Positions 36,935-45,994 of a DNA stretch of 64,000 bases are shown one piece after another. The position numbers were made by a program, and so were the translations under genes. Under the pieces are notes generated by a model. The model did no database searches. It had not been told where the DNA came from and was given only the letters and a program-made list of their open reading frames with translations. The number at the start of each line of letters is the position of its first letter. Position 1 is the stretch's first letter. Source of the stretch: Erwinia sp. S63 (GTDB taxonomy: Bacteria > Pseudomonadota > Gammaproteobacteria > Enterobacterales > Enterobacteriaceae); assembly GCF_016625195.1 (NCBI RefSeq), contig NZ_JACVUP010000012.1, positions 159,383 through 223,382 of the forward strand, written 5' to 3'.

Positions 36935-37092
36935 AAAAATGGTTGCTTGCAATTTTGCTGCGCCAAAAAACGCCTTTGCTGAGGTATGCTGTGCAGCGAA
37001 TTTGACGCGCAAAGCGCGCCGGGGGAACCTTCTGCGTGCTGCACTTGTCAGTAAATTGGACAGTTAATAATTAACCAGAGTGGAAATCACCA

Positions 37093-37587
37093 ATGCGCAG
37101 GACACATGTCACCCTTCTTTCTGCAGGAATTTTTCTGGGCGCTTTGAGCCTGACTCCAGCCGCACTGGCTGAAGGCGAGCAAACGGACAATGTACCACCG
37201 CCACCACAGGTGCAGCAGGTTGCACCTGATGCACAAACTCAGGCACCTGCAGCAGATGCACCCGCCAGCAACGAACCGGCCGAGTCTTCCGGTGATGTGG
37301 CACCGATTCGTCCATCACAAAATGGCATGCAGGATGCACCCGTAGGAAAGAATAACTACGACCTGAACACCATTATCATCGACTACAAAGAGTACAAGGT
37401 CGGTGATGTGGTGCCTGATGAGTACCGCAAAAAGCAGTACACCATCGTTGAGTGGCAGCCGCGCCATCTGCCAGCACCGCAGCCTGGCACCCACTGGACG
37501 TATATCAACGCCAACTACATCCTGATCACCGATGACAGCGGTAAGATCGTAATGGGTAAATCAGGCGATATCTTCTTCAAAGGTTAA
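37093..37587 (+). CDS. RcnB-family periplasmic protein
   Basis: The 164-residue product has a signal peptide ending near AALA, a Pro/Gln/Ala-rich linker (about 30-90) and a C-terminal RcnB domain (IDYKEYKVGDVVPDEYR, PGTHWTYINANYILITDDSGKI). RcnB in E. coli modulates nickel/cobalt homeostasis with RcnA, but no rcnA or rcnR lies nearby, so a metal role is only a family-based guess. Confidence 0.8.
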   Translation: MRRTHVTLLSAGIFLGALSLTPAALAEGEQTDNVPPPPQVQQVAPDAQTQAPAADAPASNEPAESSGDVAPIRPSQNGMQDAPVGKNNYDLNTIIIDYKEYKVGDVVPDEYRKKQYTIVEWQPRHLPAPQPGTHWTYINANYILITDDSGKIVMGKSGDIFFKG

Positions 37588-37596
37588 TCCTTTGTC

Positions 37597-37618
37597 GCGG
37601 CGGCTATCAGGCCGCCGC
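37597..37618. terminator. Bidirectional hairpin between rcnB-like gene and mocR-type gene
   Basis: GCGGCGGC / GCCGCCGC with a 6-base loop, 9 bases after the plus-strand stop and abutting the minus-strand stop codon. Confidence 0.6.
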
Positions 37619-39069
37619 TACTTCACGTCCAGGCACTGCGCGATGCGCGCGACGCCGGCAATGATTTGACTGGTACTGCTGTTGCCGTACCCGAGCACCA
37701 ACCCTTGTTGTTTCTCTTCTCCCAGATAAAACCCCGACAGTGCACCGGGCGCATAGCCGCTGGCCATCAGCCTCTCCACCACTTCTGCATCATGTTGTTT
37801 CTCAGCCAGGCGCAATACCAGATGCATGCCGCACTCGCCTCCCAACAACGACGTTTGCGTCCCCAGGGTTAGCAACAGCGCTTCGCGCAAGCTGGTTTGG
37901 CGCTGGCGATAGAGACGACGCATTTTGCTCAGATGACGGCTGTAGTCCCCGCAGTGAATAAACTGGGCTAGCGCTTGCTGTTCGGGGCGATTTCCCCCGC
38001 GCAGTAATTCATGCAAGGCTGGACGTAACAAGACCAATAGCTGGGGCGGCAGCACCATAAATCCAATGCGGAGTGCCGGAAACAGCGTTTTACTGAACGA
38101 TCCCACGTAAATCACCGGTGATGGCTGCATCATGCCTTGCATCGCAGCGATCGGTTCGCCGCTGTAGCGGAAATCACTGTCGTAGTCATCTTCAATAATC
38201 CACGACTGATGTTGGCGCGCAGTGGCGAGAAGGGCCAGACGACGAGGCGCGCTCATCACCACGCCTGTAGGATATTGATGAGTTGGGGTGGTGTAGATCA
38301 GCCGCGGCGGGCGCTGTTGCCAGTCACGGGTTTGCGGAGCCAGGCCTTGTGCATCCACCTGAATAGGCTCAACGCGCATATCCCCAAGGCGCATGGCGGC
38401 TTTTGCTCCGCGATAGCCCGGCTCTTCCACCCAACCTGTGTCGCCGCGCTGGCTTAGAAGAGACACGCAAAACGTCAGCGCCTGCTGCGCGCCTTCGGTA
38501 ATGACGATTTGCTCCGGTGTGCAGCGGACGCCGCGCGCCAGTGCCAGATGTTGGGCCAGTGCGGCACGCAGAGCAGGCTCGCCGAGCGGATCACCGTAGC
38601 CGAGAAGTTGCTGTGGCTGATGCTGCATCACGCGATTAAGCGTTCGTCGCCACTGGGCCAGGGGGAAGTGTGCCAGCGCAGGAACACCAGGTCGCAGTGC
38701 CATCTCCTGGCTTAGGGGCCGGTGGTGGGAGTGAAGCTGCGCCACTCTTGGCGGTAATAGAAGGTTACTGGCGCTGACGTCGTGATTAGGGGGAGATGGC
38801 GGTTGCGCGAAAGGACTAATGCGGCTGCCCTGACGATCGCTAACCAGAAAGCCTTCAGCCTGAAGCTGTGCCCAGACACCGGTTACGGTATTGCGAGACA
38901 CCTTGAGGTCGGCAGCCAATTGACGCGTTGAGGGCAAAGGCGTTCCTGCGGAGAGTGCGCCTGTCAGAATGGCCTGTTTAATACGCTGCAATAGCTGCTG
39001 CTGCAGCGTAAGCGTGCTGCCTGGGAGTAACGGTGTCAGTAGCAGGCTGTGCAATTCACTCTCATTCAT
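37618..39069 (-). CDS. MocR/PdxR-type GntR regulator with aminotransferase domain
   Basis: The product (483 residues from ATG 39069) has an N-terminal GntR winged helix (about 25-85, PLPSTRQLAADLKVSRNTVT) and a fold-type I aminotransferase-like domain with the PLP lysine in VGSFSKTLFPALRIG. Such regulators sense PLP or amino-metabolites and often control the divergent neighbour, here a GNAT acetyltransferase. ATG codons at 39090 and 39099 are alternatives; none has a strong ribosome-binding site. Confidence 0.88.
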   Translation of the reverse strand: MNESELHSLLLTPLLPGSTLTLQQQLLQRIKQAILTGALSAGTPLPSTRQLAADLKVSRNTVTGVWAQLQAEGFLVSDRQGSRISPFAQPPSPPNHDVSASNLLLPPRVAQLHSHHRPLSQEMALRPGVPALAHFPLAQWRRTLNRVMQHQPQQLLGYGDPLGEPALRAALAQHLALARGVRCTPEQIVITEGAQQALTFCVSLLSQRGDTGWVEEPGYRGAKAAMRLGDMRVEPIQVDAQGLAPQTRDWQQRPPRLIYTTPTHQYPTGVVMSAPRRLALLATARQHQSWIIEDDYDSDFRYSGEPIAAMQGMMQPSPVIYVGSFSKTLFPALRIGFMVLPPQLLVLLRPALHELLRGGNRPEQQALAQFIHCGDYSRHLSKMRRLYRQRQTSLREALLLTLGTQTSLLGGECGMHLVLRLAEKQHDAEVVERLMASGYAPGALSGFYLGEEKQQGLVLGYGNSSTSQIIAGVARIAQCLDVK

Positions 39070-39175
39070 TAAGATTCTTCGTGGATCCATAAAATTCATT
39101 GAATGTGGTGCTTTTTAACATGCCAGCAAACTGGCACGCTGTGCAACAGGCATTCACTGACAAGGGAATTGAGCT

Positions 39176-39880
39176 ATGACGCAACACACGAACCAGTTCG
39201 GACAACCGGTAGGCGCACCTTTGCCAGAGTGGCAATCGCGCAGTTGGCCCGCTTATGAGACCTTTACCGGGCACTACTGCCGACTGGAACCACTCAGTGC
39301 TGAACGCCATGGGCGCGAACTCTATGCTGCCTATGCGCAGGCCAGCGACGGGCGTGACTGGACCTATATGTTTGCTGAGCCTTTCACCGATGAGGAAGCT
39401 TATCTGGCCTATGCCAGCAAGATCGAGCAGGGTCGCGATCCGATGCATTTCGCGGTGATTGACCTGCAGACTCAGCGTGCCGTCGGAACGTTGGCGCTGA
39501 TGCGCATCGACACCACGCACGGTTCAATCGAAATCGGGCATGTGGCTTTTTCGCCGCTGCTCAAGCAAACCCGTATGGCAACGGAAGCGCACTATTTGTT
39601 GATGCGCTACGCACTGGAGCAATTGGGTTATTGTCGCTACGAATGGAAGTGCGATAGCTGCAACCAGCCCTCACGCCAGGCAGCATTGCGGTTAGGTTTC
39701 CAGTTTGAAGGCACCTTTCGTCAGGCAATCGTGTACAACGGCCGCAGCCGTGACACCTGCTGGTTCTCCATTATTGATGGGGAGTGGCCGCAGTTGAAAC
39801 AGGCCTTTGAGCGCTGGCTGGCAGCAGACAATTTCAATGAGGATGGAACGCAGCGCGCAAAGTTGCAGGCGCTGCGTTAA
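39176..39880 (+). CDS. GNAT acetyltransferase (RimJ/RimL-like)
   Basis: The 234-residue product has an Acetyltransf_3-type domain: LEPLSAERHGRELYAAY near the start, IEIGHVAFSPLLKQTRMATE, and CNQPSRQAALRLGFQFEGTF. Relatives N-acetylate ribosomal proteins, amino acids or small amines. Divergence from the MocR-type regulator (106-base gap) suggests direct control. Substrate unknown. Confidence 0.85.
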   Translation: MTQHTNQFGQPVGAPLPEWQSRSWPAYETFTGHYCRLEPLSAERHGRELYAAYAQASDGRDWTYMFAEPFTDEEAYLAYASKIEQGRDPMHFAVIDLQTQRAVGTLALMRIDTTHGSIEIGHVAFSPLLKQTRMATEAHYLLMRYALEQLGYCRYEWKCDSCNQPSRQAALRLGFQFEGTFRQAIVYNGRSRDTCWFSIIDGEWPQLKQAFERWLAADNFNEDGTQRAKLQALR

Positions 39881-39912
39881 TAGCATGTTGACAGCCGGGC
39901 GGGGTGCCCGGC

Positions 39913-40458
39913 TCAGTTGCTTAACAGATATTTGGTGGTAAACGCGATCATTGTGGTGGCGATAGTGAACATGATGCGTCTCATCCAGACATTGTCTTGT
40001 TTTAGCTCGGTAAAACCAATCTGCATGCGTTGATCTAATTCGTTAAATTTAGCATCGTGCTGGCTGAGTTTTTCATCGATTTTCTCAAACCGCTGGTCGA
40101 TCTTTTCAAACTTTTCATCTATTTTTTCAAATTTTGCATCGATCTTTTCAAATCTTTCATCGATCTTTTCAAATTTCACATCGATTTTGTCGAATCTTGC
40201 ATCGATTTTGTCAAATCGCTGATTGACCTCCGTTTCAAACTTGTCGACACGCCCTTCAAGAGAATCAATGCGCTGGTTGGTCGCTCTTTGTTCCCGTACT
40301 AAGATTTCCGTTGCTTGCGACAAGTCGAATTTGGTTAAGGCATTTTCTTGCTGCATGTCAGCAAAAATATCCACCATGACTTCGGCCTGCTTGTCCGCAA
40401 CGCCCGCGTCCTGCAACGCTTTGTAGGCTTTATGAGTGTTAAGCATTGTCAATATCAT
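39913..40458 (-). CDS. Heptad-repeat coiled-coil protein with C-terminal membrane anchor
   Basis: The 181-residue product has nine consecutive 7-residue units of the form (R/K)F(D/E)KID(x) at about residues 81-143, a predicted long coiled coil, and a C-terminal hydrophobic helix (about 160-178, IMFTIATTMIAFTTKYLL). It resembles DUF1640-like and similar tail-anchored coiled-coil proteins, but no function is recognised. GAGGAAAT precedes ATG 40458. The repeat is visible in DNA as 21-base units and could vary in copy number. Confidence 0.75.
   Translation of the reverse strand: MILTMLNTHKAYKALQDAGVADKQAEVMVDIFADMQQENALTKFDLSQATEILVREQRATNQRIDSLEGRVDKFETEVNQRFDKIDARFDKIDVKFEKIDERFEKIDAKFEKIDEKFEKIDQRFEKIDEKLSQHDAKFNELDQRMQIGFTELKQDNVWMRRIMFTIATTMIAFTTKYLLSN
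40030..40218 (-). repeat. Nine 21-bp coding repeats (heptad coiled coil)
   Basis: Consecutive 21-base units encoding RFDKIDA, RFDKIDV, KFEKIDE, RFEKIDA, KFEKIDE, KFEKIDQ, RFEKIDE, KLSQHDA and KFNELDQ; the last two are degenerate. Confidence 0.85.
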
Positions 40459-40597
40459 CCTTATTTCCTCTGGTGTCGTTCCATGAAGAGGTAAGCGTAT
40501 CCAGAGGGTGATAGTTTCTCAATGTGATGAAATGGATTTTGCGCGCCGCATCGAAAAAAATCAATGCTTACAATGAGTAACGTGAAGGGCTAATAAA

Positions 40598-40621
40598 AAG
40601 GCCTGCGCACAGGCAGGCCTT
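40598..40621 (-). terminator. Rho-independent terminator of opgB
   Basis: AAGGCCTGC / GCAGGCCTT, a 9-bp stem with a 6-base loop followed on the minus strand by a T-rich run, 25 bases after the opgB stop. Confidence 0.8.
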
Positions 40622-40645
40622 GATTTGTGAAGGAAATAGTTAACG

Positions 40646-42937
40646 TTACGGCTGTGGAATTATTTTTATCTCCACCATACCGATACCCAATTTACGCGGA
40701 TCCTGGCCCGTGATGTTGCCATCGTTGGAGAGCTGGGGCTCCGGCGGCGCGATAACCAGATTGTGGCTGCCGTTGGGGTTACTGAAGTGCAGCGTGGTGG
40801 TAGAGAATTCATCTCCAAGATTCAGTTTCTGCTCCTCATCACCGACGCGCACCGGGATGGGCCGATGCGCATTAGGGCCATAGGCGCGTGCGGTGATCAC
40901 CAGATCAAAACGGGCGGGCAACGGATCGACATATTCGATGTTCACTTCCGGTGCCAGATTGGCATTCGACCATCTTCCCCAGCTCTCGGGCCGTGAGATC
41001 CCGGTGAAACCTTTCACGCCAGTGGGGGCGCCAGGCACGGTCAGCAGGAAGCTGTCGGCGTTATAGCGAATCGCATTATCTTCCACGCGAATCTGCTGCT
41101 CGTTAAGTTGATAAGTGGCGGCACTCACTTCGGCTTTCGGGAATTGAGCTTTACCCTTCCACTGCGGCTTATCAATGCGCGTCACCGTCGGTTTTGCCCC
41201 CATTTGGCCCATAGCAACACAGAGATCGGTAGAGAGGGCCAAATCAGGCTGCCATAAGCGGCCCATCTTGAAGCAGCGATCGACCCAGACGAATTTATCT
41301 GAGGAAGTAAAGTCGGCGAGCTGGTAGCGCAGCGGGGCAGAGTATTCGCCTTCTGGCAGCGGCTCGACGCGATCCTGTCCGACGCGGAACAGAATCGGCA
41401 ATTTAAAGGTCGACCCGGAGAAGCTGAAGGTGTTTTTCTGCTGGTCAACGGTAAACGTATCCATCTTACTGGGGAAATTCCACAGCTGAATGATATCGGC
41501 TTTCCATGCCGTTACCTTCTGCGCCATATCATCAAACTGTGCCGATAAGGACGTCGAAGAGAGGCCGCTGCGACCGAGGCCAATCGCCTTATCACCACCC
41601 AGAATATCCAGTACCGTCGCGCCGTTATCCAGGGTGCTGCGTTTGCCATCCAGCACTTCCGCCTGTGGCTCGTCACCACGAATCACCATAAACAGATCGC
41701 GGCGCGGCTGCTTAATCAGATATTGATGCGCGGTGTTATTCATGGCCAGATGATCCGAACTGACTACGATGATGGTGTTTTTAAACCACGGCGACGCTTT
41801 GATGCGCGCAATCAAACGCGCGACATGCTCTTGTGAGCAGGCCACAGCGCTGAAGGATTGATTGGGTTTTCCATCGTAGCTGTAACTTTTACGCTGACAG
41901 CTGCGCGAGATAAAACCGTCAGGATGATGGGTGTCCACCGTCAGGGTAAATAAGGCAAAACGCTTTTGCTGACGTGAAAGTTCTTCATACTTCTCAAACA
42001 CTTCATCCATCACTGTGTCGTCGTAAAAACCCCAGTTGTTGCGGTAGCCAGGATCGGCAACCCGGCTCTTTAACTCTTCTGAACCATACATATGTGCGGG
42101 CGAGAAGCCGTGCGACAGCAAGAAAGTGTCCTTGCCAGCAAACCGTAAATCCGCGCCCTGAATAAACCAGTTTTCATAACCGGAGTTCTTCAGAATATCG
42201 CCGAGGCAAATATTCTGTGGGTAAAAGCTGGAGAGCGAGGCCGAGGCGTTGCCATCAAAAGGCGCAAACAGGGGAATGCCGCATTGCGAAGCCACCATAC
42301 CCGCAATGGTGTAATCGGTGCCTGGCAACTGTTCGGTTTCACTGAAATCGATGCTCTGATCTTTTTCACGGCTCAACTCCGGCGCAAGCCCGGGAAAAGC
42401 TTGCTGATCGAAATAGGTGCGTTCAAGACTCTCACCGTAGATGTACACCAGGTTGAGTTTGGGTTCAGGAATAGTTTTACTGGGCGTTTGGTAATAGTCG
42501 TCGAAATCAGAGTCGGCCAGACGTGAGTGCGAGGCAATAAGATCCTTCACCTGACGAAATGCAGGTGTAGTTTGCACTGAACCGGCGGCGCAGGCGATAG
42601 CCAGTAAACTCCAGCCTAAATGATGCGGCCGTTTGCGGCGGCGTAGCAGCCAGGAAAGCAGGCAAAACAGCAAAAACAGGCCAATGATTAATCCAATGGC
42701 GGGCACCACATATTTACTCACGCCCGCACCCGTCAGGCTGTTAGTCAGGGTATAGAGCACCGCATCGGTAATGCCATCGCCGGTAAAATAGTTACTGGCA
42801 AATAGCGTAGCATTGAGCACGATAAACAACGTGAGCAACACTAAGATCAGGATAAACCAGAATTTATTTCGCCCGGCTTTATAGGAGTAAACGGCGATGG
42901 CCGTCAAAAAGAGTACAACCGAAACCAACTCGGACAA
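40646..42937 (-). CDS. opgB: Phosphoglycerol transferase I (OpgB/MdoB)
   Basis: OpgB transfers phosphoglycerol from phosphatidylglycerol to periplasmic glucans. The 763-residue product has about four N-terminal transmembrane helices, a sulfatase-like periplasmic domain ([72 protein letters not shown]) and a C-terminal domain. The start is TTG 42937: it follows GAGGAT by 6 bases, aligns with E. coli Met1 ([11 protein letters not shown] vs MSELLSFALFL) and gives exactly 763 residues as in E. coli. The frame is open to 43045 but that extension is not supported. Confidence 0.93.
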   Translation of the reverse strand: MSELVSVVLFLTAIAVYSYKAGRNKFWFILILVLLTLFIVLNATLFASNYFTGDGITDAVLYTLTNSLTGAGVSKYVVPAIGLIIGLFLLFCLLSWLLRRRKRPHHLGWSLLAIACAAGSVQTTPAFRQVKDLIASHSRLADSDFDDYYQTPSKTIPEPKLNLVYIYGESLERTYFDQQAFPGLAPELSREKDQSIDFSETEQLPGTDYTIAGMVASQCGIPLFAPFDGNASASLSSFYPQNICLGDILKNSGYENWFIQGADLRFAGKDTFLLSHGFSPAHMYGSEELKSRVADPGYRNNWGFYDDTVMDEVFEKYEELSRQQKRFALFTLTVDTHHPDGFISRSCQRKSYSYDGKPNQSFSAVACSQEHVARLIARIKASPWFKNTIIVVSSDHLAMNNTAHQYLIKQPRRDLFMVIRGDEPQAEVLDGKRSTLDNGATVLDILGGDKAIGLGRSGLSSTSLSAQFDDMAQKVTAWKADIIQLWNFPSKMDTFTVDQQKNTFSFSGSTFKLPILFRVGQDRVEPLPEGEYSAPLRYQLADFTSSDKFVWVDRCFKMGRLWQPDLALSTDLCVAMGQMGAKPTVTRIDKPQWKGKAQFPKAEVSAATYQLNEQQIRVEDNAIRYNADSFLLTVPGAPTGVKGFTGISRPESWGRWSNANLAPEVNIEYVDPLPARFDLVITARAYGPNAHRPIPVRVGDEEQKLNLGDEFSTTTLHFSNPNGSHNLVIAPPEPQLSNDGNITGQDPRKLGIGMVEIKIIPQP

Positions 42938-43104
42938 GGTTTGATCCTCACTTAAAATAGTGACGCCATCCTTGCGCCCTCGGCCCTCTTTGGGGGTTAT
43001 GCGCCAATTTATATGGGCTGTCACAGTGCTGCAACATAACCACACAGAATTGTGCGACGGGTTCCGAATCGTTTAAGGCAGGTTTAGATTGACTATGGTT
43101 TGAC

Positions 43105-43132
43105 CTGGCAGCAACACTCGCGCCGCTGCCAG
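43105..43132 (-). terminator. Hairpin after the tautomerase gene
   Basis: CTGGCAGC / GCTGCCAG, 8-bp perfect arms, about 17 bases beyond the tautomerase stop on the minus strand. No T run. Confidence 0.4.
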
Positions 43133-43148
43133 CGAGGGGAAGGGAGGA

Positions 43149-43538
43149 TCAGAGTTTGCCCGTGAGATACTGCGCTTCACCGTCGGCAAAGCTCCAGTCA
43201 CCTTTGCTGTTGGTGATAAAACTAATCATCAAATCATTACCCTGCACGCCACAATTTTCCTGCAACTCGCGGGCTAACTCTGCCATAAACAGCGTTTTCT
43301 GTTCTTCACTTCTTGGGCTGGTGTAAACGCGCACCATCACCAGGTTATCGGTTCGCTCGAAACCCAGTCCGGTATCCTGGAACACCATCTGATAGCGTTT
43401 ATTCTCATGAACAATCTGATAGCGATCGCGCGCGGGTACTTTGAACGCGGTTAATACCGCGCGGTGCGCCGCATCCAGTAAGTTGCGAATCTCTGATTCA
43501 GAACGGCCCTGAATCACGTCAAAAGTCAGTAACGGCAT
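43149..43538 (-). CDS. 4-oxalocrotonate tautomerase-like protein
   Basis: From ATG 43538 (GAGGG 7 bases upstream) the 129-residue product starts Met-Pro (MPLLTFDVIQGRSE), giving the catalytic N-terminal proline after methionine removal. It is a double-length tautomerase-superfamily member (MIF/cis-CaaD-like size). Divergent LysR gene 121 bases away is the likely regulator. Substrate unknown. Confidence 0.82.
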   Translation of the reverse strand: MPLLTFDVIQGRSESEIRNLLDAAHRAVLTAFKVPARDRYQIVHENKRYQMVFQDTGLGFERTDNLVMVRVYTSPRSEEQKTLFMAELARELQENCGVQGNDLMISFITNSKGDWSFADGEAQYLTGKL

Positions 43539-43658
43539 AAATAAACCCTCGTTTTTGCTCACAAGATAAGAGTAGGATGTGGCTCTATGCTGCCGCTTGC
43601 TGCAGGAAAGAAAAAGCGCGCTGGTTGAAATGATTATTTATTATTTTGAACAATCCAT

Positions 43659-44582
43659 ATGAAAGAAATCAAAACTGATGCGCTCTGGGTGCATTTGCAC
43701 TGGCTAACCGTGCTGGCTGAACTGGGTAGTTTTACCCGTGCGGCTGAACGATTAGATGTCAGCAAAGCGGCCATGAGCCAAAAGATTAAAGAGCTGGAAG
43801 AGATGGCGGGTGTGTCACTGGTGCAGCGCACTACGCGCAGCGTGCGTCTGACCTCGGCGGGCGAAAAGCTGGTGGATGAGTTACGCGATCCCTTCGCGCG
43901 CATCGCCCAAAGCTTTTTCAGCGTGCGCGATGAGGCCGGGCCGGTACGCGGATTAGTGCGGGTCAGCGCGCCAGTGGCGTTTGCACGTCAGCAACTGGTG
44001 CCGATCATCGGTGATTTTTTGCGAGAGTATCCGCAGGTGCGGTTGCAACTGGATGTCACTGACCGTCTGGTATCGCTGGGCAGTGAAGGGTTTGATTTGG
44101 CTATCCGCCACAGCCAGACGCTGCCGGAAACCCATGTGGCGCTGCCGCTGTGTGAGACGCGTGCGCTGCTGGTGGCCTCGCCGGCTTATCTGGCACAGAA
44201 TGGCGTACCGCAAACGCCCGAAGCGTTGCAGCAACATAACTGTTTGTACTACCCGCGCGGGCTGGAATCACCCCAGTGGCGCTTTCGCCCGGTGAGCGGT
44301 GGGAGCGAAACGGTCCAGGTGAAGATTCAGGGTAACTTTGCCACCAATAACAGCGAATCCATTCGTGACGCTGCATTGCAGGGATTAGGCATTGCGATGT
44401 TACCAGATTTCAGTGCCACAGCGGCGCTGGCCGCAGGTACGCTGCAACAGGTTCTGCCGCAGTGGCAAACCGTGGATGCTTTCGCCGATCGGCTGTGGGT
44501 GGTGCGCCCGTATGCGGCACAGGTGCCACGGGCGGTTACCACCTTTATCCACTGGCTACGCGCGCGCTTTGTTGATGGGTGA
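43659..44582 (+). CDS. LysR-family transcriptional regulator
   Basis: A 307-residue regulator with N-terminal helix-turn-helix (GSFTRAAERLDVSKAAMSQKIKELE, abbreviated: residues about 20-45) and a LysR substrate-binding domain. It diverges from the tautomerase gene, its likely target. The last 27 bases overlap the 3' end of the convergent glycosyltransferase gene. Confidence 0.9.
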   Translation: MKEIKTDALWVHLHWLTVLAELGSFTRAAERLDVSKAAMSQKIKELEEMAGVSLVQRTTRSVRLTSAGEKLVDELRDPFARIAQSFFSVRDEAGPVRGLVRVSAPVAFARQQLVPIIGDFLREYPQVRLQLDVTDRLVSLGSEGFDLAIRHSQTLPETHVALPLCETRALLVASPAYLAQNGVPQTPEALQQHNCLYYPRGLESPQWRFRPVSGGSETVQVKIQGNFATNNSESIRDAALQGLGIAMLPDFSATAALAAGTLQQVLPQWQTVDAFADRLWVVRPYAAQVPRAVTTFIHWLRARFVDG

Positions 44583-45569
44583 AGCCAATGTTATTGCCGC
44601 AGGCGGCTGCATCATCTCACCCAGCAGACTGCTGCGATTGTAATTGCCTAAGCGCAGGTTAAAGTCGAGATGCATCTGTTCGTTGCCGCTCAGCTTAATC
44701 ACCGGCGGCGGCGTTAACGGACGTTGGTTGAACAGCATGGCATGTGCAAACGCCTCGCTTTTCCAGCCGCTCAAACGCTGATAATAGTAGGCATTCGCTT
44801 CACACTTGCGCAGGTAAAGATTCACCCGACGATATTCCCGCATGGCCGCCTGTTGCGCCAGTGAACCCAACTGCTGCTGCGGTTGATCAATTTTCTGGGT
44901 CAGCAGCGCATAATCATCACGCTTACTGAGCTCGTTAAAATAGTTCAGCTCCCCCAGATGCTTGATCGGCGCGTATTGTTTCTGCCATTCACGAATAAAC
45001 GGGTTGTTCGGTGCTGCCGCCAGGAACCAGTTTTCAATCACTGGCGCCAGATAATTGACGGTGGAAATTTCACGATAGTAACCAATCACATCCATGCTGC
45101 GCTCTTGGTGGGCACGATGCACCCATGAGAGATCTTCAAATAACAGCGTGCTGCAATCAATGGCAATGCCGCCGTAGCGTAATAACAGTTCCAGTCGAAT
45201 GACTTCGCTTTTTTGTTGTTCGCTTAATTGAGTTGAGGTGAAGATAAAGTCGGGCAAAACTTCTTTAACCGTTAATCGGTTAAGTAAATGAATATCGTGG
45301 TCAGGATTATCTTTGCGTAGCTTTTGAATATTTAACATCATCGATTTTGGTAAATATTCATTGTCCCAATACATCCAGACTTTTTTCGGTATTTCTGGCA
45401 GCGATTTCTCGCCAGAAAACAACACGATATTGTCCTCTTCGCTGGGATCGTACTCCGGCGCGCAGAGCGCAGTATGCTGTTTTTTCTGCAATAATGTCTG
45501 GCTGGTAAAAGCGATTCTTTTCCAGTTCTGCCAGAGCGCGAGCGCTGGCTGGAGACGTTTCTTATTCAT
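44556..45569 (-). CDS. Capsular polysaccharide synthesis-type glycosyltransferase (GT32-like)
   Basis: The 337-residue product has the Caps_synth/GT32 layout: IPKKVWMYWDNEYLPKSM near residue 60, then RLELLLRYGGIAIDCSTLLF with a DxD-type motif (IDCS) near 135, and a cysteine-poor C-terminal part. Such enzymes transfer sugars to surface polysaccharides or LPS from nucleotide sugars. It is an orphan, with no polysaccharide cluster beside it. A good RcsAB-box candidate lies 250 bases upstream, which would fit control with capsule. Confidence 0.75.
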   Translation of the reverse strand: MNKKRLQPALALWQNWKRIAFTSQTLLQKKQHTALCAPEYDPSEEDNIVLFSGEKSLPEIPKKVWMYWDNEYLPKSMMLNIQKLRKDNPDHDIHLLNRLTVKEVLPDFIFTSTQLSEQQKSEVIRLELLLRYGGIAIDCSTLLFEDLSWVHRAHQERSMDVIGYYREISTVNYLAPVIENWFLAAAPNNPFIREWQKQYAPIKHLGELNYFNELSKRDDYALLTQKIDQPQQQLGSLAQQAAMREYRRVNLYLRKCEANAYYYQRLSGWKSEAFAHAMLFNQRPLTPPPVIKLSGNEQMHLDFNLRLGNYNRSSLLGEMMQPPAAITLASPINKARA

Positions 45570-45577
45570 AGTGCACC

Positions 45578-45604
45578 TGATTATTGTGATTATTGTGATT
45601 ATGG
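45578..45604. repeat. Three 9-bp tandem repeats upstream of glycosyltransferase gene
   Basis: TGATTATTG, TGATTATTG, TGATTATGG in direct succession, 9 bases upstream of the minus-strand start codon. Confidence 0.75.
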
Positions 45605-45818
45605 TGGCAAGGATTCCCTGATGCTGGCAGCTTATGCGCTCTTATGTTTCCTCACGGCTGTGTGTAAAAAGTACTCACCTCAGCTTAATAAAGCATTCTC
45701 GCCATATAGGCTATTACTTTTTTTTGCTTTCAGATAAACCGGAAAATGAAGGATCCGTTAAGCATAAAATTTCCCTGAAATAATTGAATGGCCAACTGAT
45801 TTTATAATTAATGGCTGT

Positions 45819-45832
45819 TAGGACTATTCCTA
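45819..45832. promoter_or_regulatory. Candidate RcsAB box
   Basis: TAGGACTATTCCTA matches the RcsAB consensus TAAGAATATTCCTA at 12 of 14 positions and is embedded in a TTAGGA...TCCTAA inverted repeat. It lies 250 bases upstream of the capsule-type glycosyltransferase and 163 bases upstream of the propeller gene. Confidence 0.5.
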
Positions 45833-45994
45833 ATAAAATAACCTGTGCCTGGCGCAGGCTGTGGCTTAGATAAAAAATCCCCGCATTGAGATGGTTTAAA
45901 GTGGCTACATTTTTCGCTGGCCTGGCAGGGATTTGCCACTTGTTGATGCAGGTTAACTACGCTTAAACGAGGTGGTTAACACAAAGGAGGCACT

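Larger units (their letters stand above)
45570..45994. other. AT-rich divergent intergenic region
   Basis: 425 bases between the glycosyltransferase (minus) and the propeller gene (plus). It is AT-rich with T8 and A-tract runs, a 3x9-bp tandem repeat near the glycosyltransferase start and an RcsAB-like palindrome. No ORF is supported. Confidence 0.6.

Noticed and set aside
40030..40218. CRISPR-like or satellite array
   Set aside because: Units are 21 bp, directly joined with no spacers, and in frame in a coiled-coil gene. The same reasoning excludes the fliK repeats at 2656-2847.
42938..43045. N-terminal extension of OpgB by 36 residues
   Set aside because: The TTG at 42937 has the ribosome-binding site and gives the E. 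coli length; the extension is hydrophilic and unlike the family.
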